Of a stretch of DNA of 64,000 nt, positions 18,709-27,801 are shown one piece after another. Origin of the DNA: Streptomyces sp. BA2 (GTDB lineage Bacteria; Actinomycetota; Actinomycetes; Streptomycetales; Streptomycetaceae); NCBI RefSeq assembly GCF_009769735.1, contig NZ_WSRO01000002.1, forward strand, positions 8,047,001 through 8,111,000, in the 5' to 3' direction. The notes below the pieces were generated by a model. That model was not told the DNA's origin. It saw only the letters and a program-made list of their open reading frames with translations, and made no database searches. The position numbers were made by a program, and so were the translations under genes. Each line of letters opens with the position of its first letter. The first letter of the stretch is position 1.

Positions 18709-18770
18709 CCACCGCTCACGGAGCATTCAGCGGGGCCGACCACCGCCCACGCCTTGCGCTGCGCGAACCA

Positions 18771-18826
18771 TTGACATCGCACCCCGGCGTAGAGAAGCTC
18801 CATCACGCCCGTGTTAACGCTAACAC
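18771..18826 (+). promoter_or_regulatory. Promoter -35 element and LacI-type operator of the mannoside operon
   Basis: TTGACA at 18771-18776 is a consensus -35 box; the -10 is not clear. GTGTTAACGCTAACAC at 18811-18826 has perfect GTGTTA/TAACAC arms around a 4-base centre, the form of LacI-family operators, and lies 31 bp before the start of the binding-protein gene. The LacI repressor encoded at the end of the same operon is the obvious candidate ligand. Confidence 0.75.
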
Positions 18827-18856
18827 CGGGCCGACACACACCTGGGGGAGCCACCC

Positions 18857-20164
18857 ATGTCAGGTAGTCGTCACCGCGTTCATCCGCTGCCAGGTGCTCC
18901 GCTCGACCGTCGTGCCCTCCTCGCCGCGGCCGCCGCCGGAGCGCTCGCCACGGCCTGCGGAACCGCGAGCGGGCAGCCTCCCGGCAAGGTCGCCGTACTC
19001 GGTGACAGTGCGGCCTGGGAGAAGCCGATGGCCGCGGCGGGAGCCGCCATGAAGTCCGCGGCGGGCCTCCAACTGGTGCCCGAGGTCAACCCGTCCCTGG
19101 AGTCGTTCGAGCAGGTCGTCAAGTCGTCGCTGCGCACCAGCAAGACACCGGACATGCTCAAGTACTGGTCGGGCTACCGGCTCCAGGACCTCGCCCGAAC
19201 GGGCGGCATCGTCGACCTGACCCGGCAGTGGGACAGCGCCGTCAGGAAGGGCTGGGCCGATGCTTCCTTACGGGACGCGTTCACCTACCGGGAGCGGGTC
19301 TACGGCCTGCCGATGAACCTCGCGTACTGGGTGTTCTTCTACAACATCGAGGTGTTCGAGGAGCACCGACTCCAAGTCCCCGAGACCTGGGACGAGTTCC
19401 TCGCCACCTGCGAGCGGCTCAAGAAAAGCGGGATCACCCCGCTGCACGGCTCGGCGGCCGACCGCTGGCCCTCCTTCATCTGGTTCCAGGAGATCCTCAG
19501 CCGCCAAGACCCCCAGTTCTACGAAGACTTGATGAACGGCCGCGAGCGGTACACCGATCCGCGCGCCGAACGCGCCCTGCGCACCCTGGAGTCCTTCTTC
19601 GACAAGGACTGGTTCACCTCCATGGACATGAGCCACGCGGACGCCGCGGCGGCCGTCGTCCACGGCAAGGTCGGGATGGTGCCCTGCGGCACCTGGCTCG
19701 GCTCCACCCTCGTGGGCGCGGGCGCGAAGCCCGGCAAGAACCTCGGTGCCTTCGTCCTCCCCATGGCGGATCCCAAGGCCCGTCCATGCGTCATCTTCGA
19801 GTCCAGCGCCCTCGTCTCCACCGTCAAAGGCCCCGACAGGCAAGAGGCGTTGAAGGCGGCAGGCAACTGGCTGCGGCCCGCCGTCATGAAAGCTTTCTCG
19901 CACACCCTCCAGGACGGCTGCCCCAACCCGAAGGTCGAGCCCCCGAACCCGGTGATCGCCGGCCTCGCAAAGAAGGTGCGCGGCGACAAGCTCTGGCTGC
20001 TCAACCGCTTCTGGGAACAGGGCCCGCCCGAACTGGTCGAGGCAACCGTCGACGATCTCGCCGGGTTCCTGCTGAATCCCTCGTCGGCCCGCAAGACCCT
20101 GCGCACCATGCAGGACCGCGCGGACGAGGCCTGGCAGGTGTGGAGGGAGGCGGAGGAGACATGA
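18857..20164 (+). CDS. Sugar ABC transporter substrate-binding lipoprotein
   Basis: 435-aa family 1 extracellular solute-binding protein. A basic N-terminus leads into LLAAAAAGALATACG, where LATAC is the lipobox and Cys near residue 34 would be lipidated. YGLPMNLAYWVFFYNIEVFEE and GITPLHGSAADRW are typical of CUT1 sugar-binding proteins. It probably delivers mannose-containing oligosaccharides to the two permeases encoded next. ATG 18857 follows GGGGGAG. Codon 138 is TTA (19268-19270), the rare leucine codon read by the bldA tRNA, so translation should be limited to later growth. The stop overlaps the next start by 4 bases. Confidence 0.87.
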   Translation: MSGSRHRVHPLPGAPLDRRALLAAAAAGALATACGTASGQPPGKVAVLGDSAAWEKPMAAAGAAMKSAAGLQLVPEVNPSLESFEQVVKSSLRTSKTPDMLKYWSGYRLQDLARTGGIVDLTRQWDSAVRKGWADASLRDAFTYRERVYGLPMNLAYWVFFYNIEVFEEHRLQVPETWDEFLATCERLKKSGITPLHGSAADRWPSFIWFQEILSRQDPQFYEDLMNGRERYTDPRAERALRTLESFFDKDWFTSMDMSHADAAAAVVHGKVGMVPCGTWLGSTLVGAGAKPGKNLGAFVLPMADPKARPCVIFESSALVSTVKGPDRQEALKAAGNWLRPAVMKAFSHTLQDGCPNPKVEPPNPVIAGLAKKVRGDKLWLLNRFWEQGPPELVEATVDDLAGFLLNPSSARKTLRTMQDRADEAWQVWREAEET

Positions 20165-21144
20165 CCGAGATCGTGACCCCCGCCCGGCACACCGCGAAAC
20201 CCGTGCGCGTACGCCGCCGCGTCCCGACCCGCAGCCCGCACCAGGCCGTCCGCGGCAACGGCAGGCTCGGCGGTCCGCTCGCCGCACTGCCCTGGGCGCT
20301 GCCCGCCTTCGCCTTCGTCGGCGTACTCCTCGTCTATCCCTTCTTCCGCAGCGTCTACGGCAGCTTCTTCGAGGACAACGGCTTCACCAGCAGCTTCACC
20401 GGACTCGACAACTACGCCCGGCTCGCCGACGACCCGATCTTCGGCCGGTCGCTGCTCAACACCCTGATGTGGGTGGCCGGGACCCTGCTCCTGCCCGTCC
20501 TCGCCGGACTGCTCATCGCCGTCGCCACGCACCGGACGCGGTTCGGTGGCATCGCTCAACTCATCATCGTGCTGCCCTACGCCATCTCCGCCGCCGCCAC
20601 CGCCGTCCTGTGGAACTTCATGCTGACCTCCGACGGCGCGGTCAACCAGGTCCTTCGCGGGATCGGCCTCGACTCATGGGCGCAGACCTGGCTCCTGGAG
20701 TGGCCGCAGAACACGCTCTCGATGATCGTCGCCAGTACGTGGCAGGCAACCGGGCTGAATGTCGTGCTCTTCGCGATCGGTCTTCGCGCCATCCCTCAAG
20801 ACACCGTCGAAGCCGCCCAGTTGGACGGCGCGAGCGGCTGGCGGATGTTCCGGTACGTCACGCTGCCCCAGCTGCGGGCCGTGACGGTCGTCGTGGTCGG
20901 GATGGCCATCGTGAACAGCCTCAAGGCGTTCGACATGATCTGGATCCTCACCAAGGGCGGCCCGTCCCGCTCCTCCGAGACCCTCGCCCTGAGCATGTAC
21001 CGCGAGGCGTTCCGGCTCTTCCACGTCGGCTACGGCTCCGCGATCGCCCTCGTCCTCTCGGTGATCGTCGTCGCCTCCTCCTGGATGTACCTGCGCCGCC
21101 AGATGCCCGAGACCGACTCCCGTGCCGCCGACGCCAAGGCCTGA
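20161..21144 (+). CDS. Sugar ABC transporter permease 1
   Basis: 327-aa inner-membrane permease of the CUT1 family with six predicted helices after a basic ~40-residue N-terminal tail. EAAQLDGASGWRMFRYVTLP near residue 220 is the EAA loop that docks on the ATPase. It is MalF-like by order in the operon. ATG 20161 overlaps the binding-protein stop (ATGA). No ATPase gene is present in the operon, so it presumably uses the shared MsiK ATPase, as other Streptomyces sugar importers do. Confidence 0.88.
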   Translation: MTEIVTPARHTAKPVRVRRRVPTRSPHQAVRGNGRLGGPLAALPWALPAFAFVGVLLVYPFFRSVYGSFFEDNGFTSSFTGLDNYARLADDPIFGRSLLNTLMWVAGTLLLPVLAGLLIAVATHRTRFGGIAQLIIVLPYAISAAATAVLWNFMLTSDGAVNQVLRGIGLDSWAQTWLLEWPQNTLSMIVASTWQATGLNVVLFAIGLRAIPQDTVEAAQLDGASGWRMFRYVTLPQLRAVTVVVVGMAIVNSLKAFDMIWILTKGGPSRSSETLALSMYREAFRLFHVGYGSAIALVLSVIVVASSWMYLRRQMPETDSRAADAKA

Positions 21145-21155
21145 GGAGGCTCCTC

Positions 21156-21968
21156 ATGGGTCGCACCGTGCGCCAACTCTTCGTCGCCGGATGCGTGCTG
21201 CTCTGGCTGATCCCGATGTATCTCCTCGTGGTCAACGCGCTGACGCCCGCCGCCGAGTACACGGGCAAGCCCGACTGGACCTTCCAGGGCTTCGACCTCG
21301 TCGAGAACATCAAGACCGCCTGGAACGTGGCGGGCATCGGCGACAGCTTCCAGGCCTCGCTGCTCTACGCCGTGGTGTGCGGCCTGGCCGCCGTCCTCAT
21401 CGCGGCCATGGCGGCGTTCGCCGTCGTCGTCCTGCCCATCCCCAGGCCCGCCTTCTGGTTCTGGCTGATCTACTCCGGCACGCTCTTCCCGCTGCAGATG
21501 TTCCTCGCGCCGCTCTTCGGCCTGTACGCGGACGCCGATCTGTACGACACGCGGATCGGGCTCATGCTGATCTACGCCGCGTGGGCGGTGCCGTTCGCCT
21601 TCTTCCTGATCCGTAATCAAATGACCACGATGCCACCTGAGTTGACCGAGGCGGCACTCCTCGACGGCGCATCCTTCCGGCGGATCTTCTGGCGCATCCA
21701 CGTGCCGCTGATGAAGGCGGGGCTCGGCGCGGCCTTCATCTTCCAGTTCACTGCCGTCTGGAACGACCTGCTCCTCGGCATCACGCTCAGCCGCAGCCCC
21801 GACGTCCAGCCGGTGATGGCGGCGCTGACCACCCTCAACAACGCCTACTCCTCGACGGGGCCGCCCGTCATCCTGGCCGGCGCGCTGATCGTCTCCGCGC
21901 CCACCCTCCTCCTCTTCCTGGTGTTCCGCGGCCTGTTCCTGCGCGGCGTCACCGCATCCGCCCGCTGA
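21156..21968 (+). CDS. Sugar ABC transporter permease 2
   Basis: 270-aa MalG-like permease: N-terminal helix QLFVAGCVLLWLIPMYLLVV, six helices in all, and the EAA loop TEAALLDGASFRRIFWRIHV near residue 165. ATG 21156 lies 7 bases after a perfect GAGGAGG. Partner of the preceding permease in alpha-mannoside uptake. Confidence 0.88.
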   Translation: MGRTVRQLFVAGCVLLWLIPMYLLVVNALTPAAEYTGKPDWTFQGFDLVENIKTAWNVAGIGDSFQASLLYAVVCGLAAVLIAAMAAFAVVVLPIPRPAFWFWLIYSGTLFPLQMFLAPLFGLYADADLYDTRIGLMLIYAAWAVPFAFFLIRNQMTTMPPELTEAALLDGASFRRIFWRIHVPLMKAGLGAAFIFQFTAVWNDLLLGITLSRSPDVQPVMAALTTLNNAYSSTGPPVILAGALIVSAPTLLLFLVFRGLFLRGVTASAR

Positions 21969-21992
21969 CCAGCCCCTCTCTGGGAGAACCGC

Positions 21993-24900
21993 ATGACGAC
22001 ACGGGCCCTTGTCCGCACCGCCGACTGGGACAACGACCGGATACGCGACAGTCTGCGCTCCTCCGTCATCACCGCGGAGGGAAGCCTCGGCGGCAGCGCC
22101 CTGCGGCTGACGGAGGAACCTCTGCTGCGCAGGGCCGCGGACGGCGGAGGGCTGACGCAGTCACTGCGGGTCGAGGCGGTCAACGGTTCGGTCCTGCCGG
22201 GGGAGTTCACCGTCCGTACCGAGTCCGGGACGGTGCTGCCCGTAGAGCAGCTCACCGGACCCGGCGGCTCCGTACGCCTCATGGTCCCCGCCGTAGGCAC
22301 CGAGACCCGCCTCACCGTCTGCCTGCCGGACGCCACCGAGGAGGACGCCGAGGGCATCGACGTCCGTCTCACCCGGCAGCGCGAGTGGACCCTCCATCTG
22401 GTCCACCACTCCCACCTCGACATCGGCTACACCGACCCCCAGGGCCATGTCCTCGCCGAGCACCTCTCCTTCCTCGACTCCTGCCTTGAGCTGACGCGGG
22501 CCACCGACGACTGGCCCGCGGAGTCTCAATTCCGTTGGTGCGTCGAGTCGTTGTGGTCCTTCCGGCAGTGGGCGGACGCCCGGCCCGCCGAGCAGGTCGA
22601 GGAGTTCGTACGCCGCGTGCGCGAAGGACGCATCGAGCTGACCGCGATGCCGTTCAACCTGCACACCGAGACCTGCTCCACGGACGAGTTGCACGAACTG
22701 CTCCGGCTCGCCCACGACGTGCGCGACCGGCACGGCGTCGTGTTCACCTCCGCCATGCAGACCGACGTGCCGGGCGCGGTCGTCGGCCTCGTCGACGCGC
22801 TGGCCGCCGCCGGGGTCAAGTACCTCTCCGTGGCGCACAATTGGGCCGGGCGTTCCGTGCCCCACCTGGTCGGCGGCGAGAAGCTGCCCCGCCTGTTCCG
22901 CTGGCGCGCCCCCAGTGGCAACAGCGTCCTCGTCTGGGTCACCGACACCCCGCACGGCCTCGCCTACATGGAAGGCCCGCTGCTCGGCTTCGACACGGCC
23001 TACGCGGACGTCGACGACCTGCTGCCCGCCTATCTGACCTCCCTGGCCACCAACCCCTACCCCTACCGCGGCGGCATCTTCGGCTGGGCCATGGACCAGA
23101 CGGAGGTCAAGCGCGAGCCCTACCCCTGGGACGTGCTGCATCTGCGCGTCCAGGGCAAGTTCGGTGACAACGCGCCTCCGCGCCGCATCATCGCCGACAC
23201 CGTCCGCCGCTGGAACGAGACCTGGGCCTTCCCCCAGCTGCGGCTCTCCCGCAACGAGGACTTCTTCACCGACGCCGAGGCCAGACTCGGCGATGCCATC
23301 CAGACCTTCGATGGCGACTGGACCGACTGGTGGGTCGACGGTGTCGGCTCGGGCGCGCGGCCGCTTTCCCTGGCCCGCACCGCCCAGTCCGTGGTCGCCG
23401 ACGCCCAGACCATCGGCACGTTCGCCGGACTCCTCGGCGCCACGGGGGCGGAGGAAGACAGCGCGGACGCGTCCGGGGTCTACGAGGCGGTGTCGCTCTT
23501 CGACGAGCACACCTGGGGCGCCGGCGACCCGTGGACCCACGGCGACGAGGGCGGCCACTCCGGCGAGCACCAGTGGCACTGGAAGTACGGGCAGGCGATG
23601 CGCGCGTACGACGACGGGAACGCGCTCCTCGGCAGGGCGAGCGCCCGGCTCGGCCAGCGGCTCGCGACGACGCCCGGCGTGGCGGCGACGTACCACGTGA
23701 TCAACACCTGCTCCTGGCCGCGCACGGACGTCGTACGGATCTTCCTGCCGGAGAGCAGCGTGCCCCTTGAGCAGCCGGTGGCCGTGCACGACGCCCGAAG
23801 CGGCCACCAACTCGCCCACGAGGAGCAGCCGCAGACCAACGAGGACCACCGGGACGCCGGACGGTTCTTACTGGTCCGAGTGGACGAGGTACCGCCCGCG
23901 GGGTCGGTGCGCCTGGACATCACCGCAGCCGCGACACGGACCGACGAGCGGTCGCCTGCCCCGGTCGTCAAGGCCGCCACCGGCTGGAACCCCACCGGCG
24001 GCACGGAGCGTGAGGACCCGGCGGAGACCGCCGCCGCCGCGCTCGCCCGTCCCGAAGCGACGCTTCTGGAGAACGAGCACCTCGCCGTCCGCGTGGACCT
24101 CGCGCACGCCTGCATCGCCTCGGTCGTCGACAAGGCCACCGGCCGTGAACTCGTCAGGGCCGACGCGATCGTCGGCTTCAACGGCTACATCCACGACAGC
24201 TACACCACCGCCGGGGCCTTCAACCACAACTCCAGCCGCACGACAGCCTCCGACCGCCTCGAACATCTCGGCAACCGTGCCGTCGCGCCGCCCGCCGCGC
24301 TCATCGCCCGCCACTCGACGCCGACGGCCGAATCGATCACGTACGAGACGCGTCCCGCCGGAGCCAACCGGCTGCGCACCACCCTCACCCTGCCCGTGGG
24401 CGTGCCCCGACTGGACATCGAGAACCGCCTCGACAAGGACGCGACCCTGCGCAAGGAGAGTGCCTACTTCGCGTTCCCCTTCGCCTTCGACGAGCCGGTC
24501 GTCCGGATGGAGGCGTCGGGCGGCCTGACGGGCAACTCCCTTCCCGTGGTGCCGGGTTCGGCCCTTCACATGCGGGCCGTGCGTCGTTGGGTGACTCTCG
24601 CCGACGACGCGCTCGCGGTCGCCTGGTCCACGCAGGACGCGCCGCTGGTGCAGTTCGGCAACATCGCGCTGCCGTACGCGCCGTTCCCGAAGACCATGGG
24701 CCACGACGAGCCCGCCACCGTCTTCTCCTGGATCCACAACAACCTGTGGGACACCAACTTCCCCAGCGAGCAGGGCTTCGAGTTCACCTACCGCTACAGC
24801 CTGGCCTGCGGCCCCACCGCCGACGGGCTCGGCCCCCGCACGGCGGCGGCCTGGAGCCGCCCGCTGCGGGCCGTGCGGGCCAGGGGAGCCGAGGGCGGCG

Positions 24901-25172
24901 GGCAGGCGTCGCTCGCCTTCGCCGACGTGGGGGACGCCCGGGTCCGCCTGGTCGGCGCCACCGTGCCGGGCCCTGGAGAGGTCCTGCTCCGGCTGCAGTC
25001 CTTCGCGGAGGAGCCGGTGGCCTGCCCGGTGCGGGTCCACTTCCCGGTCGCCGCCGCTCACAGCGCGGACTACATGGGTTGGGCAGGAAGTGAACTACCC
25101 GTGTCGGGCGGCGCGTTGACCGTCGACATCCCGGCCCTCGGCACGACCGCGGTGCTGTTCATACGTCCCTGA
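21993..25172 (+). CDS. Alpha-mannosidase, glycoside hydrolase family 38-like
   Basis: 1059-aa cytoplasmic enzyme, no signal peptide. HLVHHSHLDIGYTDPQG near residue 135 is the GH38 zinc-binding motif, and MQTDVPGAV near 255 carries the likely nucleophile aspartate. The remaining ~600 residues fit the beta-rich GH38 C-terminal domains (related to DUF5054 proteins). It should release mannose from imported alpha-mannosides. Codon 626 is TTA (23868-23870), a second bldA-type codon in this operon. Spacing of 24 bp to the permease gene and 36 bp to the isomerase-like gene supports one operon. Confidence 0.85.
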   Translation: MTTRALVRTADWDNDRIRDSLRSSVITAEGSLGGSALRLTEEPLLRRAADGGGLTQSLRVEAVNGSVLPGEFTVRTESGTVLPVEQLTGPGGSVRLMVPAVGTETRLTVCLPDATEEDAEGIDVRLTRQREWTLHLVHHSHLDIGYTDPQGHVLAEHLSFLDSCLELTRATDDWPAESQFRWCVESLWSFRQWADARPAEQVEEFVRRVREGRIELTAMPFNLHTETCSTDELHELLRLAHDVRDRHGVVFTSAMQTDVPGAVVGLVDALAAAGVKYLSVAHNWAGRSVPHLVGGEKLPRLFRWRAPSGNSVLVWVTDTPHGLAYMEGPLLGFDTAYADVDDLLPAYLTSLATNPYPYRGGIFGWAMDQTEVKREPYPWDVLHLRVQGKFGDNAPPRRIIADTVRRWNETWAFPQLRLSRNEDFFTDAEARLGDAIQTFDGDWTDWWVDGVGSGARPLSLARTAQSVVADAQTIGTFAGLLGATGAEEDSADASGVYEAVSLFDEHTWGAGDPWTHGDEGGHSGEHQWHWKYGQAMRAYDDGNALLGRASARLGQRLATTPGVAATYHVINTCSWPRTDVVRIFLPESSVPLEQPVAVHDARSGHQLAHEEQPQTNEDHRDAGRFLLVRVDEVPPAGSVRLDITAAATRTDERSPAPVVKAATGWNPTGGTEREDPAETAAAALARPEATLLENEHLAVRVDLAHACIASVVDKATGRELVRADAIVGFNGYIHDSYTTAGAFNHNSSRTTASDRLEHLGNRAVAPPAALIARHSTPTAESITYETRPAGANRLRTTLTLPVGVPRLDIENRLDKDATLRKESAYFAFPFAFDEPVVRMEASGGLTGNSLPVVPGSALHMRAVRRWVTLADDALAVAWSTQDAPLVQFGNIALPYAPFPKTMGHDEPATVFSWIHNNLWDTNFPSEQGFEFTYRYSLACGPTADGLGPRTAAAWSRPLRAVRARGAEGGGQASLAFADVGDARVRLVGATVPGPGEVLLRLQSFAEEPVACPVRVHFPVAAAHSADYMGWAGSELPVSGGALTVDIPALGTTAVLFIRP

Positions 25173-25208
25173 ATCCCCCGCGAGGAACCTCCGCACGAAG
25201 GAGCACGC

Positions 25209-26918
25209 GTGTACCGGCTCGACCCGCGTTACCCCCCGGCACCGGGGACCGTACTGACCGGCGGCTGGGAGGCGGTCGCCGCCCAACTGCCCTCCGAGCC
25301 CGCGATTGTGGCCGTCGAAGGGCCACCCGCCGCCGACTGGGAGACCATCGCGGCCCGGCTCACCACCGGATGCCCCCTCCCCGTACGCACCCTCGACGTC
25401 CGTACGCGCTACGCACCCCCCGCCGTGGTGCGGCGTCGCACCATGAGCGCGCCGGACACCGACGACCCCTACTACTGCAAGCTCGCGGAGAACCCCCTCG
25501 CCGACCTGTTCGACGAACTCCCGCAGGACGACGGCGACATGGAGGGTCTGCTGATCGTCTACGGCCCCGGCGCCTCGCTGGTCCTGCACGACGTGCTCTG
25601 GTACGCCGATCTGCCCAAGCGGTACGCGGAGTCCGCGGTGGCGGCCGGAGAGGGCAGCAACCTCGGACTGCCGGGTGAGCGGGCCGAGTTGAAGCGGCTC
25701 TTCTACGTGGACTGGCCGATGCTCGACCGCCACCGTGACGCGATCGCCCGTCAGCTGGACGGCTGGGTGGACGTCCAGGATCCGGAACGGCCCGTGTTCG
25801 TCGACGGGAACGGCCTGCGGGCGAGCTACGCCGGCCTCGCGCGCCGCCCCGTACGCACCAGGCCGTTCTTCAACTCGACTCCGTGGGGCGGGCATTGGGG
25901 CCAACGGGCGCTCGGCTTCAACCCCGGAGCGCGCAACACCGCCCTCGGCTACGAACTCATCGCCCCCGAAGCGGGCATCCTCATCGGAGAGGGACCCGAG
26001 GCGCAGGCGGAGGTTCCCTTCCAGCTCCTGTGCGTCCTGCACCCCGACGAGGTGCTCGGCCCTGAGGCGCACGCCCGCTTCGGCACGTCCTTCCCGATCC
26101 GCTTCGACTATCTGGACACCGTGGGCGGCGGCAATCTGTCGGTGCACTGCCACCCCAAGGAGCCCTACATGCGGGAGCGGTTCGGCTGGCGCTACACGCA
26201 GCACGAGACGTACTACATGACGCTCGGCAGCGCGGACACGCGCGTCTTCCTCGGCCTGCGCGAGGACGCCGACCTCGCCCTCTTCCGCAAGGAGATCGAG
26301 GAAGCGGCGCACGACGGGGTTCCGATGGACCCCGCGCACCACGTCATGACGTACCCGGCCGAACAAGGCAGGCTCTTCATGATCCCGGCGGGCACCCCGC
26401 ACGCGAGCGGCGCCGGAAACCTCGTCCTTGAGATCAGCGCGACCCCCTACCTCTACAGCCTGCGCTTCTACGACTGGCTGCGGCCGGACGCCGACGGCAA
26501 CCCGCGCCCCCTGCCCTATGAACACGGCCTGACCAACCTGGAGACGGAGCGGCGCGGCGACGCCGTGACGCGCGATCTGGTGCAGGAGCCGTACGTCCTG
26601 CGGCGCGGGGACGGCTGGCGCGAGGAACTGCTCGGCGCGCTGGACGAGATGTTCTACGAGGTGCGGCGCTACGCGCTCGACGCGGACGCGGTGGCCGCCG
26701 ACGACACGGCGGGGCGGTTCCACGTCCTGAACGTGGTGGAGGGCGAGGGGGTCACCGTGCTGACCTCGGCGGGGGAGCGGCACACGCTGGAGTACGCGGA
26801 GACGCTGACGGTGCCCGCGGCGGTCGGCGGCTACCGCCTGGAGTCGCGTGGCGGCCCGGCCAAGGTGGTGAAGGCACTCGTGCGTGACCGACGCGGCGCG
26901 GGCGCGGGGCACCCGTGA
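25209..26918 (+). CDS. Class I mannose-6-phosphate isomerase-like protein
   Basis: 569-aa cupin-type protein, well above the ~390-420 aa of ordinary type I isomerases. Residues ~1-200 are an N-terminal extension of unclear role; the isomerase-like core begins near RPFFNSTPWGGHWGQ. Zinc-ligand-type residues are seen in LSVHCHPKEPYMRERFG and HETYYMT, with AGTPHASG as a further cupin histidine. Expected reaction is mannose-6-phosphate to fructose-6-phosphate, completing mannose entry into glycolysis. GTG start follows GAAGGAG. Overlaps the ROK gene by 4 bases. Confidence 0.78.
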   Translation: MYRLDPRYPPAPGTVLTGGWEAVAAQLPSEPAIVAVEGPPAADWETIAARLTTGCPLPVRTLDVRTRYAPPAVVRRRTMSAPDTDDPYYCKLAENPLADLFDELPQDDGDMEGLLIVYGPGASLVLHDVLWYADLPKRYAESAVAAGEGSNLGLPGERAELKRLFYVDWPMLDRHRDAIARQLDGWVDVQDPERPVFVDGNGLRASYAGLARRPVRTRPFFNSTPWGGHWGQRALGFNPGARNTALGYELIAPEAGILIGEGPEAQAEVPFQLLCVLHPDEVLGPEAHARFGTSFPIRFDYLDTVGGGNLSVHCHPKEPYMRERFGWRYTQHETYYMTLGSADTRVFLGLREDADLALFRKEIEEAAHDGVPMDPAHHVMTYPAEQGRLFMIPAGTPHASGAGNLVLEISATPYLYSLRFYDWLRPDADGNPRPLPYEHGLTNLETERRGDAVTRDLVQEPYVLRRGDGWREELLGALDEMFYEVRRYALDADAVAADDTAGRFHVLNVVEGEGVTVLTSAGERHTLEYAETLTVPAAVGGYRLESRGGPAKVVKALVRDRRGAGAGHP

Positions 26919-27775
26919 GAGCCGTCCTGGAGATCGGCGGCACCCATGTCACCGCCGCCCTGGTCGATCCGTTGCGCACGCGGGTGAGCCGCCGCATCCG
27001 GCGGCCGCTCGACGCGCGGGGCAACGCCGAGCACATACTCGGCACGGTCGTGCGCTGTGCCGCGGACCTCCAGGTGCCCGCGGGTCAGGTGTGGGGCGCC
27101 GCCGTACCGGGACCCTTCGACCACGAGAAGGGGATCGCCCGCTTCGAGGGCGTGGGGAAGTTCGACGACCTGTACGGCATCGACGTGCGCTCGGTGCTGC
27201 TCGACGGAGTCTGGCCGAGACCCTCCGACGTGGTGTTCCTGAACGACGCGCACGCGTTCCTCCTCGGTGAGTGGAGCGCGGGGGCCGCGGTCGGCCACCG
27301 GCGCTGTGTCGGGATCACCCTGGGGACGGGGGTCGGGTCGGCGTTCCTCGCGGACGGCGTCGTGTGCCGGGAGGGCCCGGGGGTGCCGCCCGAGGGCCGC
27401 GTCGACCTGATGTACTGGTCCGGCGCGCCGCTGGAGCACACCGTTTCGCGGCGGGCGATCCTCGCCCGCTACGGCGGCGACCACGGCGTGGACGTGCGGG
27501 ACATCGCCGTGCGGGCGCGGGAGGGCGAGGCCTGGGCGGCGCACGTCCTTGACGAGGCCCTCGCGGCCCTGGGTACTGTCCTCGCCCGGTGCGTACGTGA
27601 CTTCGGCGCGTCCGCGGTCGTCGTCGGCGGGGCCATGGCGCTGTCCTGGGACCTGGTCGGTCCGGCCCTGCGCACCGGACTCGGGGATACTCCGGTGGGG
27701 CCGCGCCCCGGCACGCTGGGCGCGGACGCGGCGCTGATCGGGACGGCCGAGTATGTGGGGGCTGCCGGGAGGTGA
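26915..27775 (+). CDS. ROK-family sugar kinase (likely mannokinase/glucokinase)
   Basis: 286-aa ROK kinase. The N-terminal phosphate loop is LEIGGTHVTAALVD; the catalytic Asp is in FLNDAHAFLLGEW; GITLGTGVGSAFLADG binds ATP and substrate. The usual ROK zinc motif CxCGxxGC is absent. Position between an alpha-mannosidase/isomerase pair and a LacI repressor suggests it phosphorylates the released mannose. GTG start at 26915 is coupled to the upstream stop. Confidence 0.82.
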   Translation: MRAVLEIGGTHVTAALVDPLRTRVSRRIRRPLDARGNAEHILGTVVRCAADLQVPAGQVWGAAVPGPFDHEKGIARFEGVGKFDDLYGIDVRSVLLDGVWPRPSDVVFLNDAHAFLLGEWSAGAAVGHRRCVGITLGTGVGSAFLADGVVCREGPGVPPEGRVDLMYWSGAPLEHTVSRRAILARYGGDHGVDVRDIAVRAREGEAWAAHVLDEALAALGTVLARCVRDFGASAVVVGGAMALSWDLVGPALRTGLGDTPVGPRPGTLGADAALIGTAEYVGAAGR

Positions 27776-27801
27776 GGCGATCCCCCCGGGAAAGGACACA
27801 C

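Noticed and set aside
25095..26912. Long minus-strand frame opposite the isomerase-like gene
   Set aside because: Antisense to a conserved protein; rich in Arg/Gly/Val with no recognisable motif.
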